Assembly (NCBI RefSeq): GCF_003713065.1 | Contig: NZ_CP033433.1 | Span: 4,031,001 to 4,095,000, forward strand | DNA from: Cohnella candidum | GTDB lineage: Bacteria; Bacillota; Bacilli; Paenibacillales; Paenibacillaceae | DNA: 64,000 bases | Reading direction: 5' to 3' | Shown: piece after piece, positions 1 to 8,719 of the stretch | Layout: every line of letters starts with the position of its first letter | Position numbering within the stretch: the first letter of the stretch is position 1 | Notes under the pieces: generated by a model | What the model saw: only the letters and a program-made list of their open reading frames with translations | Database searches by the model: none | What the model was told of the DNA's origin: nothing | Program-made: the position numbers and the translations under genes

Positions 1-668
1 GAGTCGGACAAGGCATCCGCGAAGCGCTGGCCGAAAACGGGCTCACGCGAAAGGACCTGTTCGTAACCTCCAAGGTGTGGAATGCGGACTTGGGCTACGA
101 ACCGACACTGGCCGCGTATGAAGCGAGCCTCGAGAAGCTTGGGTTGGACGATTTGGATCTGTACCTCATTCATTGGCCAGTCAAAGGCAAATATAAAGAA
201 GCCTGGAGAGCGTTAGAGACTTTGTACGCGGAGGGCCGGGTCAAAGCGATCGGGGTCAGCAACTTCCAGATTCATCACCTGGAAGACCTGATGGACGGCG
301 CGCGAATCAAACCGATGGTCAACCAGGTGGAATTCCACCCGCGTCTCACCCAACAGCCTCTGCGCCATTTTACGAAAGAGCACGGCATCCAATTGGAGGC
401 CTGGTCACCGCTGATGCAGGGCGAACTGCTGAACGATCCGACTTTGGCGGAGATCGCCGCGCGGTACGGCAAATCGGTCGCGCAAATTATCCTGCGTTGG
501 GACCTGCAGCACGGCGTCGTCACGATTCCGAAATCGGTCCAAGCGCAGCGGATCGCCGAGAACGCATCTATATTCGACTTCGAATTGAGCGATGCCGATA
601 TGGCGCAGATCGACGGAATGAACCGCGATCAGCGGGTCGGCCCGGATCCGGACAACTTCGACTTTTAA
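1..668 (+). CDS. Aldo/keto reductase, 5' end cut by window edge
   Basis: NADPH-dependent carbonyl reductase of the plant/bacterial AKR5-like group. The reading frame is open from base 3, so the N-terminal part (about 50 residues, with the catalytic Asp/Tyr) lies outside the window. Visible family marks: the catalytic Lys in VTSKVW, the His in LIHWPVK, the barrel motif GVSNF, NQVEFHP, and the NADPH-binding C-terminal segment IPKSVQAQRIAEN. The C-terminus EDPDNFDF-like tail is typical of small reductases acting on aldehydes or methylglyoxal. Substrate cannot be told. A GC-rich hairpin follows at 673-708. Confidence 0.93.
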   Translation, partial: VGQGIREALAENGLTRKDLFVTSKVWNADLGYEPTLAAYEASLEKLGLDDLDLYLIHWPVKGKYKEAWRALETLYAEGRVKAIGVSNFQIHHLEDLMDGARIKPMVNQVEFHPRLTQQPLRHFTKEHGIQLEAWSPLMQGELLNDPTLAEIAARYGKSVAQIILRWDLQHGVVTIPKSVQAQRIAENASIFDFELSDADMAQIDGMNRDQRVGPDPDNFDF

Positions 669-672
669 TCCA

Positions 673-708
673 TGAAGGCAGGGGGCCCGGTCGCGGCCTC
701 CTGCTTTG
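673..708 (+). terminator. Putative terminator after aldo/keto reductase
   Basis: Imperfect hairpin GCAGGGGGCC / GGCCTCCTGC followed by a short TTT run. It separates the reductase from the next gene; the T tract is weak. Confidence 0.5.
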
Positions 709-784
709 CGGTATCTCGCTTACTATATTTGAGAAACCATAATTTTTTGAGTAATATTAAGGTTATCATAGGAGGCGAGTGCCC

Positions 785-1858
785 ATGTCCGACTGGACCA
801 CGAATATGGAAATAGGAATCAGCACGTTTCTGGAAAGCACGCCGGATCCGAAAACCGGCCAAGTCATCAGCCATGCCGAGCGGCTTCGCAACGCCGTGGA
901 AGAGATCGTGCTGGCCGACCAGGTCGGCCTGGACGTCTACGGGATCGGCGAGCACCACCGCGCCGACTACGCCGGTACGGCGCCGGCCGTCGTACTCGCG
1001 GCTGCCGCGGCCATGACTAAGCGAATCCGTCTGACGAGCGCAGTCACCGTGCTGTCGTCGGACGATCCGGTGCGCGTATACCAATCGTTCTCCACGCTCG
1101 ACGGTATCTCGAACGGCCGGGCCGAAATCATGGCGGGACGGGGCTCGTTCATCGAATCGTTCCCTCTCTTCGGCTATAGCTTGGACGATTACGACGAACT
1201 GTTCGAAGAGAAGCTCGAGTTGCTGCTCGCGATCCGCAAATCGGAGAAAGTGACGTGGCCCGGCAGCCGTCATCGCCCCGCCATCCGGAACCTGGGCGTC
1301 TATCCCCGCTCCGTCCAAGACCCGCTTCCGGTGTGGATCGCCAGCGGCGGAAACCCGGAATCCGCCGTACGCGCAGGGACGCTGGGCCTCCCCATCGCGT
1401 TCGCCATCATCGGCGGAATGCCCGAGCGGTTCGCTCCGCTCGTCAATCTCTACAAGCAGGCTGCCGCCCAGGCCGGCCATGATCCGTCCAAGCTGCAGAT
1501 CGCGACGCACTCGCACGGCTTCGTCGGCGAGACGACCGATCAAGCGGCCGACCTGTTCTTCCCTTCCACGCAGGCTCAGATGAATGTCATCGGTCGCGAA
1601 CGCGGATGGCCGCCGTATACGCGCGACGCGTTCGATGCCGCTCGCACGCTGCGGGGGGCCCTCTACGTCGGCGACCCGGAATTCGTCGCGGAGAAGATCC
1701 TTCTGCTGCGCAAGAACCTGGGCGTCACCCGTTTCTTCCTGCACGTCAACGTCGGCACGATGCCGCACCGCGAATTGCTGCGGGCGATTGAGCTGCTCGG
1801 CACCCGGGTTGCCCCTATCGTGCGCAAGGAATTGGCCCGCCAGGGAGCACAAGAATAA
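785..1858 (+). CDS. LLM-class (luciferase-like) flavin-dependent oxidoreductase
   Basis: Bacterial-luciferase-like TIM barrel monooxygenase using reduced FMN or F420; substrate unknown. The N-terminal [11 protein letters not shown] motif, the [16 protein letters not shown] strand and the [14 protein letters not shown] segment are typical of the LLM family, and about 357 residues is a normal length. An in-frame GTG lies at 779, but GGAGG at 771-775 is 9 bases from ATG 785 and only 3 from the GTG, so ATG 785 is preferred. The next gene follows after 74 bases with its own strong ribosome site and no clear terminator between, so the two may be cotranscribed. Confidence 0.9.
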   Translation: MSDWTTNMEIGISTFLESTPDPKTGQVISHAERLRNAVEEIVLADQVGLDVYGIGEHHRADYAGTAPAVVLAAAAAMTKRIRLTSAVTVLSSDDPVRVYQSFSTLDGISNGRAEIMAGRGSFIESFPLFGYSLDDYDELFEEKLELLLAIRKSEKVTWPGSRHRPAIRNLGVYPRSVQDPLPVWIASGGNPESAVRAGTLGLPIAFAIIGGMPERFAPLVNLYKQAAAQAGHDPSKLQIATHSHGFVGETTDQAADLFFPSTQAQMNVIGRERGWPPYTRDAFDAARTLRGALYVGDPEFVAEKILLLRKNLGVTRFFLHVNVGTMPHRELLRAIELLGTRVAPIVRKELARQGAQE

Positions 1859-1932
1859 GCCCCCTCCTTGAAACCGATTGCTTGCCTGTGTCACAATCAA
1901 GAGGTACAGCCATTTTAAGGAGGTCATTATTC

Positions 1933-2850
1933 GTGAGAACGATGAAATTGGGTACGAGCAGCCTGGAAGTGCCGGTTGTCGCGGTCGGCTGCATGCGCAT
2001 CAACTCGCTGGATAAAGCGGGAGCCGAACGGTTCGTCCAAACGTCGCTGGAGCAAGGCGCGAATTTCTTCGACCATGCGGACATTTACGGCGGAGGGACC
2101 TGCGAAGAAATTTTCGCGGACGCCATCCATATGAACGATACGGTTCGCGAGAAAATCATTTTGCAGTCCAAATGCGGCATCCGCAAAGGCATGTTCGATT
2201 TCTCCAAAGAGCACATTCTGTCGTCGGTGGACGGTATCCTGAAACGCCTGAAAACCGACTACCTCGACATCCTGCTCTTGCATCGCCCCGATGCGCTGGT
2301 CGAGCCGGAGGAAGTCGCGGAAGCGTTCGACCAGTTGGAGAGCTCCGGCAAGGTCCGCCATTTCGGCGTGTCCAACCAGAATCCGATGCAAATCCAGCTG
2401 CTGAAGAAAGCGGTCCGCCAGCCCATCGTGGCCAACCAGCTGCAGCTCAGCATTACGAACGCGACGATGATCTCCCAAGGGATCAACAATAACATGCTGA
2501 ACGATTCCGCCGTCGACCGGGACGGCAGCATCCTCGATTTCTGCCGCCTGAACGACATTACCGTTCAGCCGTGGTCGCCGTTCCAATACGGCTTCTTCGA
2601 GGGCGTATTCCTGGACAACGAGAAATTCCCGGAACTCAACGCGAAGATCGACGAAATCGCGGCCAAATACAGCGTGACCAACACGACAATCGCGATCGCC
2701 TGGCTGCTGCGCCATCCGGCGCACATGCAGCCGGTTACCGGTACGATGAACATCGAACGCCTGAAGGATTGCATCAAGGCTTCCGACGTTCACCTGACGC
2801 GGGAAGAATGGTACGAAATTTTCCGCGCGGCCGGCAATATCCTTCCGTAA
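1933..2850 (+). CDS. Aldo/keto reductase, YdhF-like
   Basis: Predicted NADPH-dependent oxidoreductase. Visible AKR marks: IKLGTS-like start, GCMRIN, the catalytic region DHADIYGGG (Asp and Tyr), the Lys in LQSKCGI, the His in LLLHRPDAL and the SNQNPMQIQLL strand. It belongs to the subgroup of E. coli YdhF rather than the type seen at the left edge. GTG 1933 is chosen because AAGGAGG at 1917-1923 is 9 bases upstream; ATG 1942 is the alternative. A strong hairpin closes the gene. Confidence 0.9.
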   Translation: MRTMKLGTSSLEVPVVAVGCMRINSLDKAGAERFVQTSLEQGANFFDHADIYGGGTCEEIFADAIHMNDTVREKIILQSKCGIRKGMFDFSKEHILSSVDGILKRLKTDYLDILLLHRPDALVEPEEVAEAFDQLESSGKVRHFGVSNQNPMQIQLLKKAVRQPIVANQLQLSITNATMISQGINNNMLNDSAVDRDGSILDFCRLNDITVQPWSPFQYGFFEGVFLDNEKFPELNAKIDEIAAKYSVTNTTIAIAWLLRHPAHMQPVTGTMNIERLKDCIKASDVHLTREEWYEIFRAAGNILP

Positions 2851-2857
2851 AACAGAT

Positions 2858-2885
2858 GAAACCACTCCAGCGATGGAGTGGTTTC
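2858..2885 (+). terminator. Rho-independent terminator
   Basis: Hairpin with arms GAAACCACTCC and GGAGTGGTTTC and a six-base loop directly after the YdhF-like reductase. Confidence 0.8.
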
Positions 2886-2911
2886 TTTGTATCCGCGAGA
2901 ACGAGGCGGCC

Positions 2912-3343
2912 TTACTTCGCCAACCCGCCTCTCAAGCTGACGCCGAATTCCAAAAAGGCCTTCAGGCAGCTCAGCATGAAAACCCAACCTTCTTTGTTGT
3001 CGATCAGGTTCGGAATCAGCTCGGGATCGTTCTCCTTGAAGCCTTCCTCCCGGATTTCAATCCTCGTGGCCGCGGGCGCGGTCTCATGCAACGAGATCGT
3101 AACGGCCCGTTCATCCTCGCCCGAACCCCAAGCGAACACGATTTTTCGATCGGCCTCGGTCTCCCGGATCCGGATTTCAAGCTTCGCGTCATAGAGATCG
3201 TATTCCAGCGTGATCGTCTTGCCCGGCTCCCATCTCTCGGAACTCGAGGAGAACCAGAAGTTCCCGATCTTCGAGGGGTCCACGAAAGCTTCGAAAACGT
3301 CATGAGCCGGTCTGTTGATGATGAATTTCGTCAGGTTGTCCAA
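2912..3343 (-). CDS. SRPBCC (AHSA1/START-like) domain protein
   Basis: Small 143-residue helix-grip protein of the AHSA1 branch, which binds hydrophobic ligands; precise role unknown. N-terminal pattern IINRPAHDVFEAFVDPSKIGNFWF and the strand ITLEYDLYDAKLEIRI followed by TRIEIREEGF are characteristic. The apparent start is TTG at 3343, since GAGAGGAG lies upstream and no in-frame ATG or GTG is close. It is convergent with the reductase and divergent from the transglutaminase-like gene. Confidence 0.83.
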   Translation of the reverse strand: MDNLTKFIINRPAHDVFEAFVDPSKIGNFWFSSSSERWEPGKTITLEYDLYDAKLEIRIRETEADRKIVFAWGSGEDERAVTISLHETAPAATRIEIREEGFKENDPELIPNLIDNKEGWVFMLSCLKAFLEFGVSLRGGLAK

Positions 3344-3466
3344 CGTAAATCCACGCTCCTCTCAAAATTAGAGTAACACCAGGATGGTATATTTATACGT
3401 TTAATTGTATAATAATAGAAAATCCCCAGGAACTCTAATAGAAATGTTCGATAGGAGAGGAACGCG

Positions 3467-4078
3467 ATGGACCGCTTTGTGTTAGAATCCGACAATCTGG
3501 AAGATTACCTCGCGGAAACGGAGGACATCGATTATTCAAACCCGGCGATTCGGGCGACGGCGGATGAGCTGTTTGCTTCCGCGCAAGACGAGATCGGATT
3601 CGCGAAAGCGGCTTTCGAATTCGTACGCGACCGCGTCCCCCATTCTTGGGACATCCAAGGCTCTCGCGTGACCTGCCGGGCGTCCGATGTGCTGCTCTAT
3701 GGCGAAGGAATCTGCTATGCCAAATCGAATCTGCTGTGCGCGCTGCTTCGCAGACAAGGCGTACCGGCCGGCTTCTCGTATCAGCGGCTCACTTGGGGAG
3801 ACACGCCGGATACAGGATACTGCCTCCACGCTTTAAACGCGGTCTACATCCGCTCCTTGGACCGATGGGTGCGCCTTGACGCGAGAGGAAACAAGCCCGG
3901 CATCGATGCCCGCTTCTCCCTGGAGGAGGAACGACTGGCTTTTCCGGTCCGCGACCATTACGGCGAGATCGATTACCCGACCCTCTATGCCTACCCCCAC
4001 CCCAAAACCCTCGATACGTTAAAACGTTCCTCCGACGTTCTGGAGATGTACCGGACCGGTTTGCCCACTGAACTATGA
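3467..4078 (+). CDS. Transglutaminase-like cysteine peptidase-fold protein
   Basis: Cytosolic 203-residue protein with a transglutaminase-like core. The triad is visible: Cys83 in GEGICYAKSN, His121 in YCLHALNAVYI and Asp138 in WVRLDARGN. Proteins of this type are peptidases, cross-linking enzymes or de-glycosylation-type hydrolases; which one cannot be said. No signal peptide or membrane segment. Start ATG 3467 follows GGAGAGG with normal spacing. It stands alone between divergent and convergent neighbours. Confidence 0.86.
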   Translation: MDRFVLESDNLEDYLAETEDIDYSNPAIRATADELFASAQDEIGFAKAAFEFVRDRVPHSWDIQGSRVTCRASDVLLYGEGICYAKSNLLCALLRRQGVPAGFSYQRLTWGDTPDTGYCLHALNAVYIRSLDRWVRLDARGNKPGIDARFSLEEERLAFPVRDHYGEIDYPTLYAYPHPKTLDTLKRSSDVLEMYRTGLPTEL

Positions 4079-4087
4079 TGACCCGCC

Positions 4088-5014
4088 TTACGGCATCTCC
4101 GTCAGCGTCTTTGCCTTCCGATCCAGCTCGCGGGCGGCTTCGCCGATCCCCGTAAATCCGCTCATGGCCCGATCCGCGAGAAGCCGGCTATGCGAGAGGA
4201 TTTCCCGCGAGCGCTTGGTGAGGCCGGAAATCTCGCCGATCTGGACCGAAATGCTTTCCAAATGGCCGTTCATTTCCTTCGCGGCTTCCTCCGCTCTCCC
4301 CGCCAGCTTGCGGACTTCTTGGGCAACCACGTTAAAGCCCCTCCCGTGTTCCCCCGCCAGTGCGGCTTCGATCGCCGCGTTCAGGGACAGCAGCTTCGTC
4401 TGAGACGCGATATCCCGAATCGTCTTGATCATTCCCCGAACGAAAGCCGCCTCGCTCCCCAAATACTCAAGCGATTGCATGCTATTGCCGGATTCCTGAA
4501 CGAAACGTTCGAGATCCGCGGCAATATGAAGGCCGCTGTCTACCCCTTGCTCCGCTTGATGCAAAAGTTCCTCCGCCATCCGCTGCAATTCGTTCGTCAT
4601 TTTGGTCGCGGTTTTTACCCGGGCCGTGATGTCCGTGGCCACTTTTACAATGGCCCGCACGCGTCCATCCTCGTCCAATACGGGCGTATAGGTTGCCTCG
4701 AACCACAGCAGGCGTCCGCTCTTGTTCACCCGCAAAATTTTCTCTTGGAACGGCCGTCCGCTTCTCAAATCTCTCCAAAGCGCCGCGTATGCCGGACTGT
4801 TCACGAAATCCTCCGTACAGAACTGCCGATGATGCATGCCCGGCATTGCCGCCGCTTCATATCCCATCGTCATCGCGAATCGGTCATTTGCCCAAATCAC
4901 GGTGCCTTCGACGTCGAACTCAATCATGGCAAGCGTTCGCTTCATCGCCGATAGAACCGCCTTCTCGTCCAACACTTGCGTGCCGGCAATCATCCCGTTA
5001 CTCGTGTTCATCAT
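4088..5014 (-). CDS. Soluble PAS-MCP chemoreceptor-like protein
   Basis: One PAS domain (about residues 25-135; motifs VEGTVIWANDRFAMTMGY and the PAC part AIVKVATDIT) is followed by a methyl-accepting chemotaxis signalling hairpin (about 150-300) with the conserved tip SLNAAIEAALAGEHGRGF. No transmembrane segment is visible, so this should be a cytosolic sensor that could act on CheA/CheW or in another signalling role. ATG 5014 is chosen because GAGG precedes it by 9 bases; the frame stays open further upstream. The promoter lies inside a series of 11-bp repeats facing a B12-type MerR regulator, so the gene is the likely target of that regulator. Confidence 0.9.
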   Translation of the reverse strand: MMNTSNGMIAGTQVLDEKAVLSAMKRTLAMIEFDVEGTVIWANDRFAMTMGYEAAAMPGMHHRQFCTEDFVNSPAYAALWRDLRSGRPFQEKILRVNKSGRLLWFEATYTPVLDEDGRVRAIVKVATDITARVKTATKMTNELQRMAEELLHQAEQGVDSGLHIAADLERFVQESGNSMQSLEYLGSEAAFVRGMIKTIRDIASQTKLLSLNAAIEAALAGEHGRGFNVVAQEVRKLAGRAEEAAKEMNGHLESISVQIGEISGLTKRSREILSHSRLLADRAMSGFTGIGEAARELDRKAKTLTEMP

Positions 5015-5035
5015 AAGGATCGGCCTCATTTCCTG

Positions 5036-5090
5036 GTTGTATAAGTTTTGTACACGAACGATACAAAAATTGTACAAATTCTATACATAT
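5036..5090 (-). promoter_or_regulatory. Five tandem 11-bp repeats over the PAS-MCP promoter (CarH/LitR-type operator)
   Basis: On the minus strand TGTA tetramers begin at 5087, 5076, 5065 and 5054 and a TATA variant at 5043, each exactly 11 bases from the next. A promoter TTGTAT-N17-TATACA (-35 at 5066-5061, -10 at 5043-5038) lies inside the array. CarH-type B12 regulators bind as tetramers to 11-bp direct repeats, so this is the expected operator of the divergent regulator. The link is inferred. Confidence 0.72.
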
Positions 5091-5145
5091 AAAGCAAGGA
5101 AAATTCAACCATATATTCGTTTCAGCGGAAAATTCGGTCCTTCCA

Positions 5146-5177
5146 CTTACAACTTTGTATAGTTTATGTATAATAAA
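5146..5177 (+). promoter_or_regulatory. Promoter of the B12-type MerR gene with two 11-bp repeats
   Basis: CTTACA (5146-5151), 17-bp spacer, TATAAT (5169-5174). TGTA tetramers at 5156 and 5167, again 11 bases apart and reading toward the regulator gene, overlap the spacer and -10. This suggests autorepression by the same protein. Confidence 0.65.
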
Positions 5178-5194
5178 CACGAGGTGGGTCGGAC

Positions 5195-6112
5195 ATGTAC
5201 AGCATCAAAAAGGTTTCGGAACTCCTTGGGATTCCCGCGGTGACGATCCGCGCATGGGAGAACCGCTACCGCATCATCAGCCCGGCCCGGAGCGACGGCC
5301 GGCATCGTTTATACAGCGAAGATGACATCCGGACGCTACAATGGCTCAAGAAGCAAATCGACGAAAACGGCCTGAAAGTCAGCGAAGCCGTTCGGCTTTT
5401 GGAACGGACGAATCGGCAAATTCCCGCAACGGAAGAAGCCGTGCCGCCTAAGGGCCAGCCGGACGAGGAATTGCTTCAGCGGCTGTACGAAGATTTGATT
5501 GAATTGAATTCATCACAGGCGCACGAACGCATCGATATGGCGTTCGCGCTGTACCACTATTCCGACGTGTTCCATCGTATCTTCCACCCCGTTCTGTACC
5601 GTGTGGGGACCGCTTGGGAGAACGGGGAAATCACGGTGGCCCAGGAGCATTTCGCGTCCCAGCTCATCATGCATAGATGCACGCAATTCCTCCGGGTTTT
5701 CCCGATCCGGTCGAATTTGCCCAAGGTATTGTCTCTATGCCCCGAAGGCGAGCATCATCAAATGGGCTTGATGTTGTTCAGCTTGTTCCTCAGAGAGAAG
5801 GGCGTGGAAGTCATTTATTTGGGACCGGATACGCCTTTTTACGGCTTGGACGAACTGATCGAAAAGAAAGGCGTCTCGATGGTGGCCCTATCGATCACCG
5901 ACGACCGGCTTGCGGATCCGGTCGGCAGATGGATCATGGAGAAACGGGCACAGAAGCCCGGCCTCGCCTTCGTGCTCGGAGGCGCCGGTTTCGAGAACTG
6001 CGCCGATTGGATATCGCCTTACGTGCTGCCGGAAAATCGGCAGGATTGGGAAAAGTGGTACCTCACCGCCTTTCCCCATTCTCCGCCTGACGTCCGGCTG
6101 AACGCGAATTGA
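5195..6112 (+). CDS. CarH/LitR-type MerR regulator with B12-binding domain (probable photoreceptor)
   Basis: N-terminal MerR winged helix (residues 1-70, VSELLGIPAVTIRAWENRY), then a helical cap and a cobalamin-binding Rossmann domain. Both hallmarks of adenosylcobalamin photoreceptors are present: W-x9-EH (Trp141, Glu151, His152) and the B12 base-off motif E-x-H-x-x-G (Glu186, His188, Gly191). In the family, dark AdoB12 makes a DNA-binding tetramer and light breaks it. The residue after the Trp is Glu142, whereas Thermus CarH has the His that becomes the second cobalt ligand after light, so the photoproduct may differ. No carotenoid genes are adjacent; the divergent PAS-MCP gene is the obvious target. 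Terminator at 6119. Confidence 0.9.
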   Translation: MYSIKKVSELLGIPAVTIRAWENRYRIISPARSDGRHRLYSEDDIRTLQWLKKQIDENGLKVSEAVRLLERTNRQIPATEEAVPPKGQPDEELLQRLYEDLIELNSSQAHERIDMAFALYHYSDVFHRIFHPVLYRVGTAWENGEITVAQEHFASQLIMHRCTQFLRVFPIRSNLPKVLSLCPEGEHHQMGLMLFSLFLREKGVEVIYLGPDTPFYGLDELIEKKGVSMVALSITDDRLADPVGRWIMEKRAQKPGLAFVLGGAGFENCADWISPYVLPENRQDWEKWYLTAFPHSPPDVRLNAN

Positions 6113-6118
6113 AAATGA

Positions 6119-6158
6119 AAAAGCCTTCCGGCCAAGCTAGATCGGCCGGAAGGCTTTT
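6119..6158. terminator. Bidirectional terminator
   Basis: Hairpin AAAGCCTTCCGGCC / CGGCCGGAAGGCTTTTTT between the convergent CarH-like and TetR genes; T run on plus and A run at the other side serve both. Confidence 0.85.
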
Positions 6159-6164
6159 TTGCGT

Positions 6165-6932
6165 TTATTTCGTTTTCTTTGCGGTCAGATAAGCCTCGAT
6201 GCCATCCAGAATCCGCTCCAGTCCCCAATCGAAGTCGTCGCCGACCGGGTTCTCCTGAGGGCTCTCTTCGGTGTAGACGCCCGACGCGACGAGCGGATGC
6301 AGATTCGGGAAACGATCGGGCGTGACCAGCTGTCTTAACGCATTGGTATAGTCGAGACCCGTGAAGGACCCCGGACTGGCGCCGGCCTGGATCGCGCGGT
6401 CAAAATCCCGCTGAATGATTCCGACGGAGCGCGCGTAACTGCTCACGAGGAGCACGGTCGACATTTTCTCGAAGTCGTTCAGGGGGAGACCGTCCAGTGC
6501 CCGCAGTGCCCAATCCACGATCTGCAGGTTGTTCGGCATGAGCGGCACTCCCGTGACCGGAATGTCGCCGAACCAAGGATGGTCACGGAAAGCTTGTATG
6601 CTCGCCCGCACGTATACGCGAATCTTCTGCCGCCAGTCCGTATCGTCCTCATCCGGCGGGATCTCCAATTTGCTTGCCGCATTCTGCATCAGCAGCAGCA
6701 AGTCGTCCTTGCTCGGAACGTAACGGTAAAGCGACATCGTCGTGAATCCGAGCGCTTCCGCTACGCGGCTCATGGACAAGGCGGAAAGCCCTTCTTTGTC
6801 GGCGATGGCGATCGCCGCGTCGACGATCTTCTCCACGCTCATCTCCCGCTTCGGCCCTCGCTGCGGCGGCTTGACGAGCCCCCAGCTTAACGCGACGCCG
6901 CGGGGCAGACTTTCCCCAAGCTCATCGTCCAT
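6165..6932 (-). CDS. TetR/AcrR-family repressor of the DrrAB-type exporter
   Basis: 255 residues; helix-turn-helix at about 38-80 (VDAAIAIADKEGLSALSMSR, then FTTMSLYRYVPSKDDLLLLM) and a TetR-C-type ligand domain. It lies divergent from a two-gene drug exporter, the classical arrangement in which the repressor controls both sides. ATG 6932 follows GGAGG by 8 bases. The intergenic stretch has a good palindrome that could be its operator. The ligand is unknown. Confidence 0.87.
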   Translation of the reverse strand: MDDELGESLPRGVALSWGLVKPPQRGPKREMSVEKIVDAAIAIADKEGLSALSMSRVAEALGFTTMSLYRYVPSKDDLLLLMQNAASKLEIPPDEDDTDWRQKIRVYVRASIQAFRDHPWFGDIPVTGVPLMPNNLQIVDWALRALDGLPLNDFEKMSTVLLVSSYARSVGIIQRDFDRAIQAGASPGSFTGLDYTNALRQLVTPDRFPNLHPLVASGVYTEESPQENPVGDDFDWGLERILDGIEAYLTAKKTK

Positions 6933-6979
6933 TTATATAACCTCCAGGAAAATACAAAATTCAGGGTTGCCATTTAACT

Positions 6980-6994
6980 GTATACGTAATATAC
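6980..6994. promoter_or_regulatory. Candidate TetR operator
   Basis: Inverted repeat GTATA-CGTAA-TATAC midway between the TetR gene and the exporter, with a second less exact ACTGTTTATAGT palindrome at 7009-7020. Positioned to cover both divergent promoters. Confidence 0.5.
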
Positions 6995-7043
6995 TGTGTA
7001 TGCAATAAACTGTTTATAGTGTACACGAAAGGGATGATTACCC

Positions 7044-7931
7044 ATGGCGAAAGCCGCTATTGAAATCGCCGGGCTGCGTAAGTCGTTCGGCCGGCAGGCG
7101 GTACTGAACGGTATCGATTTGAACGTCCCGGAAGGAACCATTTTCGCGCTGCTCGGCCCGAACGGGGCCGGCAAGACGACTCTCATCCACATCCTGTCGG
7201 GGTTAGTACCGTCCGACGAGGGCTCGGTACGCGTGGCGGGACATGATATCTCCCGCGATAAGAACGCGGTGAAGCAATCGATCAGCCTCACCGGCCAGTT
7301 CGCTGCGGTCGACGAAGTGCTTACGGGCGAAGAAAACCTGACGATGATGGGCCGGCTTTCCGGACTCGCGGCGAAGGAAGCGAAAGCCAGAACCGCGCAG
7401 TTGCTGGAGCACTTCGATCTTGTGCAGGCCGCACGCAAACGCGTGAAAACCTACTCGGGAGGCATGAGGCGCCGCTTGGACCTCGCCATCAGCCTCGTGG
7501 TCAGCCGGCCCATCATTTTCCTGGACGAACCGACGACCGGCCTGGACACGCGCAGCCGGCGCGCGCTTTGGGACATTATCCTTCAACTCGCCGCGCAAGG
7601 CATCACGGTGTTCCTGACGACGCAGTACCTGGAAGAGGCGGATGAGCTGGCGGACCGGATCGCGGTCATCTCGGGAGGCAAGATCGTCGCGCAAGGCACG
7701 GCTGAAGAACTGAAATCGCGAATCGGCACGGACGTCATCGAGCTGCGGAACGAGAAGGACGAAGTGATCCGGGAGGTTCCGACCGGAGGCGGCATCGACG
7801 AAGTCAAACGCGCGCTCGACGAGCTCATCCACGCCGCGCCGGCGGGAACGAGAGTCGGCATTCGCCGGCCCAGCATGGACGACGTTTTCCTGGCTTTGAC
7901 CACCCACTCACAGGAGGGATCCCCCGTATGA
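7044..7931 (+). CDS. ABC exporter ATPase, DrrA type
   Basis: Nucleotide-binding subunit of a drug/lipid ABC-2 exporter (295 residues). Walker A GPNGAGKTT, signature YSGGMRRR, Walker B IIFLDEPTTGLD and the H-loop region TTQYLEEADELADR are all present; the C-terminal 80 residues match the DrrA extension. Its stop overlaps the permease start by four bases (ATGA), so translation is coupled. Likely repressed by the divergent TetR protein. Substrate unknown; daunorubicin-type resistance is only the family name. Confidence 0.92.
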   Translation: MAKAAIEIAGLRKSFGRQAVLNGIDLNVPEGTIFALLGPNGAGKTTLIHILSGLVPSDEGSVRVAGHDISRDKNAVKQSISLTGQFAAVDEVLTGEENLTMMGRLSGLAAKEAKARTAQLLEHFDLVQAARKRVKTYSGGMRRRLDLAISLVVSRPIIFLDEPTTGLDTRSRRALWDIILQLAAQGITVFLTTQYLEEADELADRIAVISGGKIVAQGTAEELKSRIGTDVIELRNEKDEVIREVPTGGGIDEVKRALDELIHAAPAGTRVGIRRPSMDDVFLALTTHSQEGSPV

Positions 7932-8716
7932 TCACGCAAGCCGCGCCGGCCAAGGCGCCTTCCTTCTTCTCGACGAGCACGGTATTCATCGGCAGAAGCA
8001 TCCGCCACAGCCTGCGCAACACCGAAGCGCTGCTCATGGCGATCATGCTTCCCATCATGCTCATGCTTCTGTTCACGTATGTATTCGGCGGCGCCCTCGA
8101 CCCGGGCGGCAACTACGTCGACTATGTCGTTCCCGGAATCATCCTGCTGTGTGCAGGGTTCGGTTCGTCCAGCACGGCCGTCGACGTATCCGGGGACATG
8201 ACGAACGGCATCATCGACCGCTTTCGGACGATGCCGATCCACAGCAAAAACGTCATTCTCGGTCACGTGACCGCCAGCCTGGCCCGCAACCTTCTCGCGA
8301 CGGCGGTCGTGATCGGCGTTGCCTTGCTCGTTGGGTTCAACCCTACCGCTACCTTCATGGAATGGCTCGGGGCGATCGGCGTGATCACGCTGTTCATTCT
8401 CGCGTTCACCTGGTTGTACGCCGCCATCGGCCTGGTCGCCGGCAACCCGGCAGCGGCCAGCGGTTACGGATTCGCGCTGCTCTTCCTGCCCTACCTGTCC
8501 AGCGCTTTCGTTCCCACGTCGACGATGCCGAACTGGCTCCAATGGATTGCCGAGAACCAGCCCATCACGCCGGTCATCGAAACGATCCGCAGCCTGCTCA
8601 CCGGCACCCCGATCGACAACCAGGCGTGGTGGGCGGCCGGCTGGTGCGTGCTGATCATCCTCGCCTCTTACTTATGGGCCTCGTGGTCGTTCAAACGAAA
8701 AGCGGGCCGCCGGTAA
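7928..8716 (+). CDS. ABC-2 type permease, DrrB type
   Basis: 262-residue membrane partner of the preceding ATPase, with about six hydrophobic segments and the ABC-2 signature region RFRTMPIHSKNVILGH between segments two and three. The short N-terminal cytoplasmic region and the order ATPase-permease match DrrAB systems. The four-base overlap with the ATPase gene shows a single operon. Confidence 0.9.
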   Translation: MITQAAPAKAPSFFSTSTVFIGRSIRHSLRNTEALLMAIMLPIMLMLLFTYVFGGALDPGGNYVDYVVPGIILLCAGFGSSSTAVDVSGDMTNGIIDRFRTMPIHSKNVILGHVTASLARNLLATAVVIGVALLVGFNPTATFMEWLGAIGVITLFILAFTWLYAAIGLVAGNPAAASGYGFALLFLPYLSSAFVPTSTMPNWLQWIAENQPITPVIETIRSLLTGTPIDNQAWWAAGWCVLIILASYLWASWSFKRKAGRR

Positions 8717-8719
8717 ACG

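Noticed and set aside
665..1927. Long minus-strand frame of 420 codons opposite the LLM oxidoreductase
   Set aside because: Arg/Gly/Asp-rich shadow with no domain, fully opposite a clear family protein.
5036..5090. 11-bp periodic repeats considered as a CRISPR-like array
   Set aside because: Unit and spacing far too short and no cas genes; regulatory operator explains it.
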